Made by a program: the position numbers and the translations under genes. The notes beneath the pieces are model-generated. The model ran no database searches and had not been told where the DNA came from. It saw nothing but the letters and a program-made list of their open reading frames with translations. A stretch of 64,000 nt of DNA from Nyssa sinensis (taxonomy: Eukaryota > Streptophyta > Magnoliopsida > Cornales > Nyssaceae): the NCBI GenBank assembly GCA_008638375.1, contig CM018033.1:14425763-14489762 (forward strand), in the 5' to 3' direction. Shown here in pieces: positions 35,601-50,600 of the stretch. Each line of letters begins with the position of its first letter. The stretch's first letter is position 1.

Positions 35601-38600
35601 AAAAATATTACTAATTATAATAAAATAACTTTCAAGATATATTTATAAAAAAAAAATACTAAAAAAGTATATAAAATAACTACTTCAATCCAAAAAAATC
35701 ATAACATTTTATGAAGTGAAAATTTATTTTTTAGCCTTAGCCTTCTAGATACATAAAAATGTTATATTTGTTTTTGATTGAATAATTTATTTTATCAACT
35801 ATTTAGTATTTTTAAAAATGTATCTACAAGGTTATTTTAATCTAATCAATAATATTTTTTAACGGTGTTAAAATAAAAGTTAACAATTTGACTTTTTGTA
35901 TTAAATTTTTTTTTTTGAGTCTTTTAAATAGAAAAAATATATCATAGACTTTTCGATTGAAAATTTTATTCTAGGGACTTCTTAGTATTTTTTCCTTTTT
36001 TTATACACACACACATATATATATATAGTAGTTAACAAATTTGTTTTGAAATTTAAATCATAAATGTTGATTATTAAATGAAATTTCTTAATTTTTTATT
36101 TAATGAATTTTTATTTTGATATATTAATAATATTTACATAATTTGTATATTTTTATTCTAATTTTGATTGAAATAATATTAAATATTTATTATATACTCA
36201 TACAAAAAATATAAACAAAATATTCAACATGTCCTCAATGTATATGTGTCCCACTTTTTGAAAAATGCCATATATATGTGTCGTTATCATATCCGTGTCC
36301 GTATCCGTACTTCTTAGGTTAGGAGTACTCTAGTAATTAGATGAAGTTTAGTGCCAAGTCAGTTTTATGGATTTCACAGTAATTTTTTCCCATTCACATG
36401 GCCAGCCCTTATTTAAGGCTCAGGTCATTACAAAATTTAGGTTAATTGTGGGTGACATAAGGTCAAAGTAAATTAGTGACCAACTAAGCAAAGGAATTAG
36501 TGAATCTCTTTAGAGAAATAAAATTCAGATTTAAGAGTTTTCTTTCTTATTCTTTCTTTCTATGGTTCGATTTTTTATTTTATTTTTTACAAGTAAATAT
36601 AAAATAGTTTGAAGCGCACCCCCCAGGGGATGAACCCACATGTACAAAAGGGGCCTGGCATGACAATTCACGCCCATGGTCTCCAAAAAAATCAATAAGA
36701 GAGCCAAAACATAAAAGAGAGGCCTATTTAACTCAAAAGTATAATAACCGCAGAAAATAATCTTTGAAAATTAAAGAGGGCTGCTCCACCCCCTCAATGA
36801 ATGCTTTTTTGCTGCAAATTGCAGAAATATGATCTAAAATCAGACAATCATCAAGTCCATTTAATGTTACTTGACCTTGGAGATGGCATAGCCAAAATTG
36901 CAACAAACAAAATTAAAATCTTGAAAATTTCCCATTGACAAATACGTACCAATTATTTTTAATATATATATATATATATATATCTACACGTGCACATATG
37001 CATATACATATACCTACATTACATATTCATATGCATGCATAGATATGATTGACTTGAAAATAAAAATTATCATCTTTGGCAAATTTTCACCTATGAGACC
37101 TCCAAGGGCAGCGTTTTTCTTGCACTTCCATGCTAAAGGAAACTTGCAAAAAGACAGAGTGACTTACCCAAATCAAAAATAAGACCTGGATCTAGTGCTG
37201 CAGTTGCATTCACGAAACCACTTCCCATGTCAAAAGGCGTTGCAGGAGACTGATTCAAATCTGGGTTGGAATAAGCACGCTGGGCCATTATCAGGCCCCC
37301 TTTCTTATCATAGAGAGAAGCTGTAGTGGAAAGTGCAGAACCAATCGCTGGAGGACCAAAAGTGGGAAACTTCTGCATAATCAGGGCTGCCAGGCCGGCA
37401 ACATGAGGAGCAGCCATGCTTGTCCCCGACATCATGGCAAAGTCCTCACCTAAAGTTCAGATAATTAATTAGGACATTATTGAAAATATCTTTTATAAAA
37501 AACTAGCAAACTTTGAATAAAATTTATAGAAATTAACATTTATACTTTTGGGTGTTTGGATACATATATACCTTGGAATTCAACTGAGTCAGTGCCGACA
37601 GAACTCCAAGCAGCCCATATAAAATTTCCAGGAGCAACCAGGTTTGGTTTCAGTATTTCAGCATCATCAAGGAAACTGTCCTCTGGATCTGGTCCTCTAG
37701 CAGAGTAATACATGATCTTTGGAGCAGAGTGGCTGTAGTTTGCTTTTAGTCCTCCTGAAATGCATGCAACTGCCCCAAATTTAACAATTTTGTTTGTAAC
37801 TCCATCTCTCTCCAAGGAAGAATTGTAGTATTGAAGCAAGATCTGCAAAATAGATCACAAAAGCATCAACATGTGCCAACAACTCAGCACAAACACCCGC
37901 CCACTCACACACAGATTTGCAAGTCCTTAACTCCAGCCCAATCCCACCTAAATCACTAAAATTTGTACAAAAAAAAACATTTGAATAGATTATACTCGAA
38001 TGCACACACGCACACACAAACTGCACCTTGGAATCATCTGGAGATGGAATTATAATGCCAGGTATTCTCATTGGAATTGGGTTAAGCTGGAAACCAATGA
38101 CAAAAGGGTCCATGTAGAACACAACACCTGCTGCACTGAGGTTTTTGGCTGTTTGTAAGGCCTGCTTAACGGTGGAAAGCCCAAGTATGAAACGGATTGA
38201 GTAGCTACAGATTAAGAGGTTCCCTTGGACAAGATCCCGATTCATATTTTTGGGATCTTGGCATTCACCCACATACATATCATTCACAGCTGCTGAGTCA
38301 TTCAAAGCATGAAGTGCAGAAACCAATGTGTACATTGCATCTCCATCTGTTCCCGCTGAACAAAAACAAAGTGGTATTACATGATTATATATGTGTCTAC
38401 TTATGTGACAACAGGCACACGCTATAGTAAAGTATATAAGCCACAACTGCCATCCATCAAAAGTTTTACCATCCAATTTGTTTGTCAAGATGGCAATGAG
38501 TAAATTGAATACGTGCTTGTATAAGAATAATTAAGTCAACAGGTAAATTCAGGGCTGACTAACCTAAAACCAACGGTATCATTAGCTCAGTGATATATTA

Positions 38601-41600
38601 AGAGTCCAGATCCAAGAATGAAATGGATGGACCTGGATCTGAACCATCATATACTGGGTAGGAGGTTGGTAGTTGGTCACCAGCAACTCTAAAACAACGG
38701 CAAGGGGGAGAGGGGAAAAAAGGGAACATTTAAAGCCCCAATAACTAAGAAAACTGGGTTGTATGGATATATTTTTTCTCAAATTTCTAAGATTGATGTA
38801 ACAGTTGAACTGATCAATTATATATACTGCATCTCAAAGTTGAATGTAGCTGAGTTTCTCCAAGATGTGTCCCTTTAAGGATCTCCACTTATCTCTTGTT
38901 TGAATCAACAAGTGAAATTCCATCTTTCGCCAACTTCAATTGTGAATATTGATAATTGAACTTATCAAAAAAAAAAATACTGATAATTGAATTTTGGAAA
39001 AAGAAAGATATCCAAACATCTGAAGTACTATTCTTTCGGATACTAAGGCTATTTGCATACTATTTTTTGGTAAAACTGCATGTGCCACATGAGACCCAAA
39101 TCTGGATTAGCTATCAAATGACCCTAATTATTGATAAGGCCTAATGCCCTGCCAATCAAGGTAATTCAGATATTCAACTGATTTATACAGGACAATCCTA
39201 AGTATTGTTTTTCATTCTTTTTATTTCAGTCCCAATTTGAGACACTAGTTGTCAACCAAATATTCAGCACTCCTTGAAGTAAAAAAAGACTTTCTGCCAT
39301 AATCGTAGATTCTGCTTTTTGATCGTGCATGCAGCCTTTTTCCATACCATACTCTTTTTCAAGCATTTTGACGATTTGATGAATCATAATAAGGGAGGAT
39401 ACCCTACATTTGGATTTTCGTAAGTCGATAATAAGGTCAGCTACCTGATTTTCCAATGAGGTGAGCCTTCGCATATGTGAGGCCTTGTTAGCTTAGCTCC
39501 ACCCGCGCCGGTTGCTCCTGCTGCTCCAACTCCCTCCAGATTGTCAACTTTTGATTATATGATTTCCATAATGCTATGTTTTAAGTATTAGGAAAACAGA
39601 GCTATAATAGTAAGGGGAGAACATCTAGCCATTTATATATAAAATTTCATGTGTAAAGTCTATAAATATTTTATTAAGTCAAAGTTTAAACAATTGATCG
39701 TCTTTTTTTATGACATTTGCACAAGTACAAGGTCAGGCGAACAAAATGAGGTATCATATTGAAATATCAATAATATTAATTGCTGGTATCAACATTGCTT
39801 TAAGTTCATTAAAGTATTTGAAGAATTTGTACAAGACCTGGGTGATATAATAGTAAGGGGAAAGCATCACAAGAGCATCTAAGGGCACATGTATAATATA
39901 GTTTTTGGTAAAAGCTTTTTGTTCTGAAATCTGAAAGAAAAAAAAAATATATGGGGAGAATACATTTGGCATTGCTTTTGAAACCGATAAAAAAATATAT
40001 ATTACCCAACATGGATCATTTTCAGGAAACTATTTAAAGAATTCTCCACATTTTTAAGAATGTAGATCCACTAAAATATGAAAACAAGCCAAAAAGGTCA
40101 TGTTTTAACATCTTGTCATTTTGGATTTAGGAATTTCACAAAAGAAAATAATGAGTTTTTAAAAATGATACAAATCATGCCTTTAAGAGCTAAATATATA
40201 TGATAATATATACACCTTCAACCAAGAAACTATGGTTTTGTTGCACGATCTTGCAAGAAGAAAAAAAAAACACACACACACCAACACCTCTGGGTCACTG
40301 ACTTACGTGCTAGTCCAACTCCAGGAATGGTGACATTGCTGCCAAGGACTATAGAGTTACTATAGAGCCTGTCATGAGTAGCAGCGCCAACAGTGAAGAT
40401 CCATGGACTGAAGGAAGAAATACTCTTAGGCGACGGTCCAGTATTACCAGCTGCCTGAACAACAAAAATACCGGCCTTAACAGCAGACAGCAGGGCCATG
40501 TCTATGGGATTAAAGAAAGTTGCAATTCCGGGAGGACGCCTATTCGGAGTAATTGATAAGCTTATAATGTTCACTCCATCCTGAGCTGCCTGTAAATGAA
40601 ATAATGGACAATCAAAGTGAAACACAGTGCCTTATATGAATAGTACTTGCAAGTATGGCTACAAGTCACAAAATTAGGCTGGCAGGTGTAACAAAGGAGA
40701 TCTTGCTGACACCTCAATGTGCAAAGCTATCAAAAATTAGACAACTAAGCTTATTGCTTGAGTTATTGTTTAACATTTTCAGCAGCAATTCTGTCAATCC
40801 TGCCACAATGATATCAGTAAAAAGGAAACAAGGGAAAAAATAGAGAGAAATATTTATTGTTTTTAGTCAATAAAAGTATGTGCATATATTAATGGCGCCC
40901 GAGTGGGTGAACCCATGTACAAAAAAATAGAATAGGCCACAAAAATTAAAGCCTAAGTTCCTCCAAAAAAAAAATATACATATAAGAATCTAAATACAAA
41001 GGCCTCTCAACCAAAAGAAAAGTAAACATAACATGTTGTCTTTGAAGCTCCTATGAAGAAATTCCACTCCTTCAAAAATTCTCCTATTTCTTTCCTTCCA
41101 AAGGCTCCAAATAATGCAATGAGGAGCCATCTTCCAAGCAACTTTCACCATCTATTATCAAGACTTCTTGGTCCCTCGTGACTTTTTACCACAAATACTC
41201 ATTTGGGTCCCCTGCCAACTTTGTTCCAACCTCTCCCAAAATTTTCTCCATTTGAGAATAATCCTTTCAACAATTATGCTTTTCTTCCCCCACAAAAGTG
41301 GAAAGAACTAAATCACCTCTTTCTTCTTCATTACCAAAAAAAAAGACCTTTATACCATATGTGACAAGATTCAAAAATTTTGGTTGAATACATCTCTACA
41401 AAGTAAAGTTTTCTAAGTATAGCCAACAGGAAGAAGGTTTTAACTTTCACTATCAGTTGGAGTTTAACCCTCTGTTGATACCAATATGTTTACTGGTGCC
41501 TCGTACAGATATCTTTGGACAATACTTTTTTTATTATTATTCAGTCTTTTTGACAACACTTATTGAAACCAACCAACGTGATTCTAGAAATTCTTTGAGA

Positions 41601-44600
41601 AAAACATGTACCATACAAATACAAGTATAAAACCCTAGATATGGTCCAAAAAATAGAAGCAAGAGAAGCTTTAAATATGTTAGTCCCAATGAAACGTAAT
41701 ACAAGAATACTATAAGCACTAACACATGCATTTGAAATGTCTGTTATATTTCTGTTGGAACCCTTGCGATGGTCAATTAGCCCCTGTTAGAGAAAATACT
41801 ATTAAAGAGTAATTGCGAAGAGCTTGTCATCTGCAATCCCTTCCATCTCCATCTCATGGGTGTTGAGTCTCTACTAGATAGCTGGTCAAGTAAAGCTATA
41901 TCCTTGCTACCATCTCATCAAAATCTCCACTTTCGGGTGCCAGTGGATGAGCTCTAAGGCTTACTACTTCTAAAACTAATTTTCTCCAACACCTTTTTCT
42001 TATTACTTAGTCTGCACTTTCTTTTGATACTTGTATTTGTTACACCCACAGATACAAAACCACCATTTGAGTCCACATCCAACATAAGTCAATGTAGGTA
42101 CTTGATTTAACTAGAGCTCCTGAAGCTTGCATAGTCATTACTGTATTGACACATGGCCAACCCAATGGCCACATCAACATCGAACTTGCAACCATTAGGA
42201 CCACTCACAGAAGGACGCGTGGACGCCATTGGACAACCCTAGCCAATGAGATATTCAAGAAGTCAACTTCCCCGAGAATATCGGGTCGACCAACTCTTTA
42301 CAAATAGCAGACCTGGTCGTCTAGGAAGCACACCTAACATGCTAACATCACCTCTTAAGAAAAAGTTTCACCCCTGAAAAGGGAGTTCATATGCCCTGTC
42401 ATAAAATGGTTGCCTAAGGCTTGGGGGCAAGTCATAAAAGACCTACACAGTCTGGCACTAAATTCAATACCACGACCCACATTCTCAGGATCCCTAAGGT
42501 CTTGTGGTATGGTGGATAAAGTATCGCGCTCTTTAGAGAGTTTCACAACCTAAGACCTTCACGATTTGAGCTGTGGGGCCCCTCTAAACCTTCTAGAATA
42601 AAGAGAGACATTCTATAACCTTCCACACCCTTCTATAGACCTTCTATGATGTTCTATAACTACCTTCTATTTTGGACACTAGCTACCCGCATGGAGCTCT
42701 TCCTGCATTATTGGGAAACCCTAATAGGCTCACTCGTGTCAACTTTACTATAAATAAGCCTCAACGTCGAACCTTTAAGGGGATGGCAAAAAGGACCCCA
42801 ATGATTGCTAATTATTAGATCTTGTGTTGAAGATATAATCTTCACCAACTTCCAAACCCCACCACTCTCTCTTTCCTTTTCTCTCGGTATTTTGGATTGG
42901 CATACTATCTCCTTACCACATCACTCTCCAGGACCCATTGGTATTTGAAGTGGATATTAAGCTCCTGTACAATTCATTCTCTGATTCATATATACAATTT
43001 TCATGACATCCACTATCTACAGTCAACATCCTCAACCGTGTGGGGAGGTATCACTTAATTTAGAGTAGCCTCAAAATGTAAAATGCCATCACTCGTGATG
43101 TTTCTTGCCATTAACCACCTTATAAGCTATCCATTGTGGGAATTGAACGTAGATAAGTTTTAATAGAACACAATAATAGCAGTAACGACAAACTAAGTTA
43201 AATTAGAAGAGTCCTAAATTTTTGAACTTTTTAAAACCTCGAAAAAAAAAAAAACAAGAGAAAAAAATCTCGCTTTCCAACAAATTAGTCATCTAAGTTC
43301 TGATCAAGAAGAAAAACAAGTTTCCTATTATAAGAGTTTAGGCAGCACAATGAGGTCAAAGGAGTGATAATGAAATTAGAAAAAAGAAAGCAAAAAGGAT
43401 ACCGCAGCCTCTTTATATTAATAAATTACAGCACCCCGTATGTACGTAGGAAACATATAATACAATGATAATGAAATAATACCCAACAACAAGAGCAAAC
43501 CCTATAAAACTAGTAGTATACATATTGACTAATATCTTGAAAATTGATTACTTATCATGTCACTAAGCTACATATCTTGGGTCAAAAGTAGCACAAAATA
43601 GTGAGTAAAACAATCCTCCACCCTTTGGCAACTTCTTTTCATATATACATCCTCCTATCATATACATAGCCCCACCCTTCTTTCAGTTTTTCTCTTCCTT
43701 TTCTTTTTCCATGACTTAAACCCTAAACCTCAAGCAAACTTCTATTATGATTATTCCAACTCTTTTTCAAATTTTAAGTGGTGTGCTTCATTTGTTATTC
43801 ATTTTAAAATAGCGGGTAAAAGAGAAAAGGAATATTAACAAACAAATTATAAAAGATTCAAAAATTCACCAAAAAGGGAAGTTCATGAAAAGTTAATAAA
43901 AGGGGAGGAAAATAATTATGAAATAAAGGAGAAAGAAAATTTATGTTGGTCGAGTAATAAAAGGGAGGAAAATAAGGAAGGTGATGAAAGGATATGGGAG
44001 TAAAGTCTCAACACTCTCTTCTCAACCCTTGCATGGAGTTTCAACAAACAAATATTGAAGAATTTAATGGAGTCAAACAACAAAGAAAGATAAACATCAC
44101 CTCAACTTACAAGCAAGGATCAAAATTTTGTTTCAGTCATCCAAGAAACAACAATGTTTTGGAAACATTTCGGAAGCATAGTGAAGCGCTAAATTTAAAA
44201 CACGTGGAAACACTTGAAAACATAAAATAAAGTATCTAAATGTATGAAGATAAGCTTTATAATTAACTAATTGAAAATGTTTTAGGCCTACAACTCCATC
44301 CACACAAGATAATATTGGGATAGACTTGAGAAGTAAATGTAAATGTGAATTAGTCATTAATAATAAATAATTCTTTACTAGTAAAAAATAAGCATTAATG
44401 ATTTTGGAGCTAATTTTTATGTAATATAAAATTATTATAATTTTTTATAAGTATATGGAATTATTATAATTGAAGAGGTCACACTATAATATAATAGATA
44501 TCTACTACGTGATATACAAAAAGCAGACAATTTGACACAATTTACACATAAAATAACAATTAAGCAAAACAAATAGCAAAATTAGGCTATTATAATTAGT

Positions 44601-47600
44601 AATTAAGTTTTACAATAAGTTGTTCACCTACCTGCTATTTTCCACTATTTCTATATAAAATGTTTAAAAAAAAATAGCAATATTTTCTTGTATTTTTAGG
44701 TTTTAATCCTTTCAATTTCCTCCATTTGAAAAGCAAGACATGTTGAATCAAATGCATAACAGAAGGAAATCTTCCGAGAATAGATCAAACTGCAAACAAT
44801 GTACCTGGTCTATGGCAGCAACAACATCTGCAGCAAAGCCTCCAAAGCTCTTGTATAATGCCTTGTAAACAGCAATGCTATAAAAGATTGGCATTAGTTA
44901 GTACATGAGCTGAATGGCATTAAAAAACTCATAAATGTCTAGATATTAAGGGGAATGTTTGGTTCGGGTTTTAAAACAGAGATCTCATTGTTCCTAAAAA
45001 ACCTTCTAAGGAAGTCCAAGTAGCACTGAACTTAAAAATAATTTCAAGAATGAGAATAAAAAAAATATGCATATGAATATGTCATTTAATGTTGTGTTGT
45101 GAATCTTAAACAACACTTGGAAATGAAATTGAGAAAGAAACATCTTTGAAATTAATCAATTATACTTGTCAAAAAAACACATCTTCGAAATTTCTGAAAA
45201 GTGAGAAACTGTTTAGATGAAGTTTCAAGATACAATGTTTAAAAAAAAGGTCAATGGCAGGGCACTTATTGCACAATTCTGTTTTTCCCCTTGTCAAAAC
45301 CAAGACATAGTTTATGAAAATGACACTAAAATATATCCTATTATATTTTTTCCCAGGACAACAAAACACAATAGCTATAAATTTCCTGTAAAAAAAAAAA
45401 AGTTCACCAACTTGGCTATTAATAGATCAGAAAAATATATAAACTATTCTTGATGAACTCTTTCAAATCACACACAATAAACAGCGATGCTAATGCAAGA
45501 AAGACATCAAAACAAGTACTACTATAGCAATTGAAAGTTTCAGTCTTGAGAAAACACAAGGCCATCAATTAAACTAAGAAGTGGGTAAAAAGAAATCCTC
45601 GAGAACAATGATTCTTGATTAGGTTTATTTATCGGAAAAAAAAAAGTTGTTGATTAGGTTTTTATTGGTGGTTCACAAGGATAATAAACTAAAGTAGATG
45701 TCATTCACTGAATTGTAGGCAGACAAATGATGTGGAAATATGCTTTTAGATTACTGTGCGGTCAATGAATAACTATTATATTAAAAGAATTATTTTAGCA
45801 TATCAATAAGATCAACCATACTATATTGCATTGGCCATTCAAAAAAAAAAATGCTTACTATAGCTACAATTATGTAGTTGAGATACATGATTGGAAGAAG
45901 GGAAAATTTTAAAAATGAATGCATCAGCATCAAGGTAAAGGTATTAGCATTTTGGGGACAAGACTAGTTGTTAAAGTAAACTGACTTTTTTTTTTTTTGG
46001 GTGAGATTTTTCTTATGATGGAGATCTGTCAACCACAAGTCCGTCCTTCAGCCATGTGGCTGCAAGAGCAAACTCCGGATATATAACCACACCCCCAAGA
46101 AATGCATATCAAGACAAGGCACACCTTTAGTGTAACTCGAACCGCGGGACCTTTCCAGAGAAGTAGTTCTTTATCCTCAAGGCATTACCAGCTAAGCTAA
46201 TGCCAGGATTTTTTTTATTAAAATAGAATAAGCAACATTGTATGAAGATGAGATATCCTTCAATAAAGAGGAACTAAATTCAAAATAAAGAACCCTACAT
46301 AACAATTATCCCACATTGAGTCATGGTTTGGCCATGAGCAAGAATGACCAATGATGGCACTGGTAACAAAGAGTGATATGAAGAATCTTAAAGGTGCTAC
46401 AAGGATGAAATGAAGATTAACAAAAACATAGTGTTGTAGAATTTAACCACAAAGTTGACCCAAAGCATACCAAAATGGCAAAGCATGATTCCTGTAACTA
46501 ACACAAATAATTATTTTAAGACTTTTGTTGACTTGAGTGAAGTAGCACTTGTATAGCAAAAATTGTTTTACTTACTCCGCATATGTCAGTTTGAAGTTCG
46601 TAACTCTTCGTACATGTTCTTTTTTTTTTTTCCCTCAAACACACGAGATATAACACTAACATCAACACATGCTAAGCACTAAGTCTCCATACCTAAAGAC
46701 TTCCTTGGGTAGTAGTGTTATGATGTTATCATCCTCATGTGTACATTAAAAAGGAAAAAACAGGTAAAAAGAGAAACAAAAAATTAAGTAAACAAATCAT
46801 GCTTGCAATCTGCTAAATGAATCTTGTTTGAGGTGCCCCAAGGATGAGAGGAAGATTAACAAACAGAGAAGGGTGAGTCACGCTACGAATAGAAGGCATC
46901 TGTTCTGTAACTTAACAAAAACACAGCCTTAAATACAACATAGTGCCAAAACACAATATACACAGCTGGCCACAACTCATATATTTAAGGCTATGTTGAG
47001 CTCAGTACTGTATCACATTTGTTTAACAACAGTTATTTCATTCACTCTACTGTGTTGATTTCAATATTAAATCTCTTTAAGTACTCTAAATCCCAAAGAG
47101 AGGAAGAAGTTACATTAGGTTGACTGTAGCATATAACATTTAGCCAACTATTATAAACATGGAATCTTGGAAGCTAGATTTATGTAAAAGCTGACAATAA
47201 CAATGATTCATTTAGTACGATTTTCTTTTTTTCTTTTTCTCTTTTTGGCTGGGGGTGTGGAATTGGTACATATGAAGGTAATAACACCAACCATTCCAAA
47301 AAGAATCCTCACGAATATCAAGCCCTAATGCAATACCCCAGCATCCTCTATATGTTGTTTGCTTTAGTCTAAGTATTGCACCCAGTAGAATCCTTGCCAG
47401 AATCAAGCCCTTCAATTCCATAACAGAAACCTCCAAGGTGGTGCCTTAACAGCCTAGAAAGTGGGGGTTCACCTAGTGTTTTGATATTTTGTATGAGAAC
47501 AAGTAGTATGTAAGATCTGCCACATAAAATACAGTGATTTCTACTAAAGTATAACAAAAGAATTCACAAGCATAAAGAATATAGGGAGCACATGGCAACC

Positions 47601-50600
47601 AAGGTATCTGACAAAAACAGAACGTCCATTTAACATGCGTGTCTAAAGAGGTGCCCCAAGCTTATTATTTCAAGATCCACCGAGGAAATTACTGAGCCAT
47701 AAAATCAGTGTATTAGGGTAATAATTTGACTTCAAAATCTTAAAAGGTAATTTGCACCAAGGATCAAAATTTCGTTTCTTTTCCATCGAAACGGCCGAAA
47801 CGTTTCCGTTTCTCAGGAAACCGAAACGAAACACTAGTGGAATATCGAAATTCACATGTTTCCATGGAAACAAAATTGTTTCCGTGGAAACATACCGAAA
47901 CTAGTGGAAACATACCGAATCAGAGGAAATATTTCTTTTGTATCAACAATAGTTCTAGAAGTTAGTAAAAAATAATATTCATTTATTTTTTAAGGATTAA
48001 GACTCAAAATTACAATAAGATATTTCTATTATTTTTTCTAAAATAATAGAAAAGTAGTAGAGGAAATAAAGTGTAGAGAAACAATTATTTTAATACTAAG
48101 TTACTAATTATAATAGGTTTAAATCGCTTTTTGTTTTACTTTTTATTTTATATGTAACTTGTGTCAAATTATCTAATTCATAGATATTACATAGTATATA
48201 TCTATTATGTCATTTATCATGAATTAGTGTCATTTATCATAAGTATGATGTATATGCTTTAAACTTGCACAAATATTCAATAAATAGGCTTATTTGTATA
48301 AATAAATAAATTTTAACTTATGTTTCCACATGTTTCCAATTTTTTCTCCGTTTCCATTATGTTTTCGAAGCGTTTCCGAAACGTTTCCGTTTCCGGATAG
48401 ACCGAAACTATACATCGAAAAGATATTTTGATCATTGATTTGCACCCCAGTAAAATAAGGGAAAAAATATAGAAGCCAGGTGTTTAATATGAATCCATAT
48501 ACTGAATTCTTAATCCATAAATATTTTGCTCAGTACCATCTATTACAGGCAAATACCAATCCTTGGCATTCCAACCATTTGTGCAAAATTTCAATGCTTA
48601 AAGATAACATTAGTTAATTCTGATTTCTGAGTTTTCACTAAACCATAACACAGCACGAAATTATATATTAAAAATAGCACAAGCAGTGTTCTGCTAGGCA
48701 CTGTGAATTTTTTTTTTTTTCTTTTGACAAGTAAAAGTATAATTTGGGTGGTACCAAGTTTTTTTATAATATAAACAGTAACAGCTGAGCACTGTTAATA
48801 TTATAAAGAATACTTTCTACCACCAACAATTACGGTTGTGCCATAGATCCTATATATGACCAAGTGATGTAGAATTCTCATACTTAATAATGTGGAGACT
48901 TTGGGAGGAAAATATTAACAACTGCGAGCACCAAATCATGGTTTAGCGGCATATACCTATAGGGACATGAAACTGACTGGACTGCACCACTGATTTAGTG
49001 CAGCTACCTCATCTATGTAGAATAGACTGAAATTAATGCCAATCGGATAGTCTCAATCATGGCGTCAATATCAAAAACTAGAAATAGGAAGTGACATGAG
49101 AAAAAGGGAAAAGTTAAACTAAGACCAAAAGGACATGGCCTCAATATCATTCTATTTAAGGTTTAGTATCACTCGATTAAATTAAGCCCAAAATGACATT
49201 ATATGTGATACATAAGTCAAATGGGATGCCCACGTAAACACAAAATGAGATACCATGTAACAAAGGATAGGAAGTGTAAAGAAAATGAAGGTTTTTAACC
49301 TTCTGAGAAGTCACCCAAATGTCGAGAAAAACAGAAAACACTGGAAAAACCATTTCACAGATGTTTCAGAAAAAAATTTCCGTTGGACAACTTTACTTTC
49401 TGATAATCTTCTGAAATGTGCCTCATTAACTTTTTAAACAATTGCTCAGAGATCCAACGCGTTTTCATAATAATATTGATCCAGGAGAATTGCTCCTCAG
49501 GGACAATGATCCTAAGCACAACCATTAATCTTAATTTCTGTTGTACTAGAAAGAGCAATATAAAGTGGAGTAATTTATGTGTTCTGTTACATCAAAAAAA
49601 AAATTGCTCTGGAAATAGGCACTTTGGCTTGATCATGATCCAGCCTACACAGTGTGTGCAGCAGATGTTAATGGTGTTGAACTCTACTCTATGCATATAT
49701 ATTTAACAAGGCAGTGTTCAAATAGAGCATTTTGTCAAACATAAGGAATATATGTTAGCAGAAAAACATAAAACAGGAACTCAGTTAAGATCAATTACTG
49801 TGAACGAGGAGCCATTCCACTCGCATTCCCAAAGTGATGCCCAGCTACTACCACTGGAATCCCATGGTTACCTGCTGCAATGGAAGCCGTGTGCCTGCAT
49901 TTTTTTAAAAAAATTTGAACCATCAACTATTTGTGCAGATTTGAATTATATATATATAATGAGGACAATCTATAATTCATAATATTTGGAGAAGAGGAAG
50001 TGCAGTTTTTCATTTGCATCATTAACACAAAGCTAATTGGTGTTCTTACTCAAAATCGATATAAGCTCATACTTCATAGAAAGCACCCTTTTCTATCTTA
50101 TTACTTTTTATATCATTTTTGGTAATAACAACAACAGAACAATTTAATATAAAAAGTAGGGAAGTCAACTGCGACTGAAACAAAAAAAGAATTATATCAT
50201 TCACATATGGGTTTGAAACACTCAAAAAGTTGCATAACAATCACATCTTCACACACACATGTTCCAGTCAACATGAATTCCAAGTATCCCACATGGTGAC
50301 ATTAAAAGGGGGAAGGCCCGGAAGGGGGAGACACACACGCACACAGAGACATGAGTATGTCTCAGCCTCTCCAACACAAAAGGTTGGTGGGAGAAATATT
50401 ATTTATGTCATGAAACACAATTAAGAAAATGTAGAGAATATAATAATAAAGTTACACACTCTCTACCAACTTAAGCTTTTAGATGAGTTGGTAACTTAAC
50501 ATGGTATCAAAGCAGACCAAAGATGCCGAGTTCAAATCTCACCGTTACTCTCATAATATGAATTGACACGTGTAGGCTCAAAAATTGGCCACATGTGAGA

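Noticed and set aside
39226..39474. 82-aa minus ORF starting MRRLTSLENQVADLI, possibly gag-like coiled coil
   Set aside because: Lies in SBT2 intron 6; no further gag features, so not supported.
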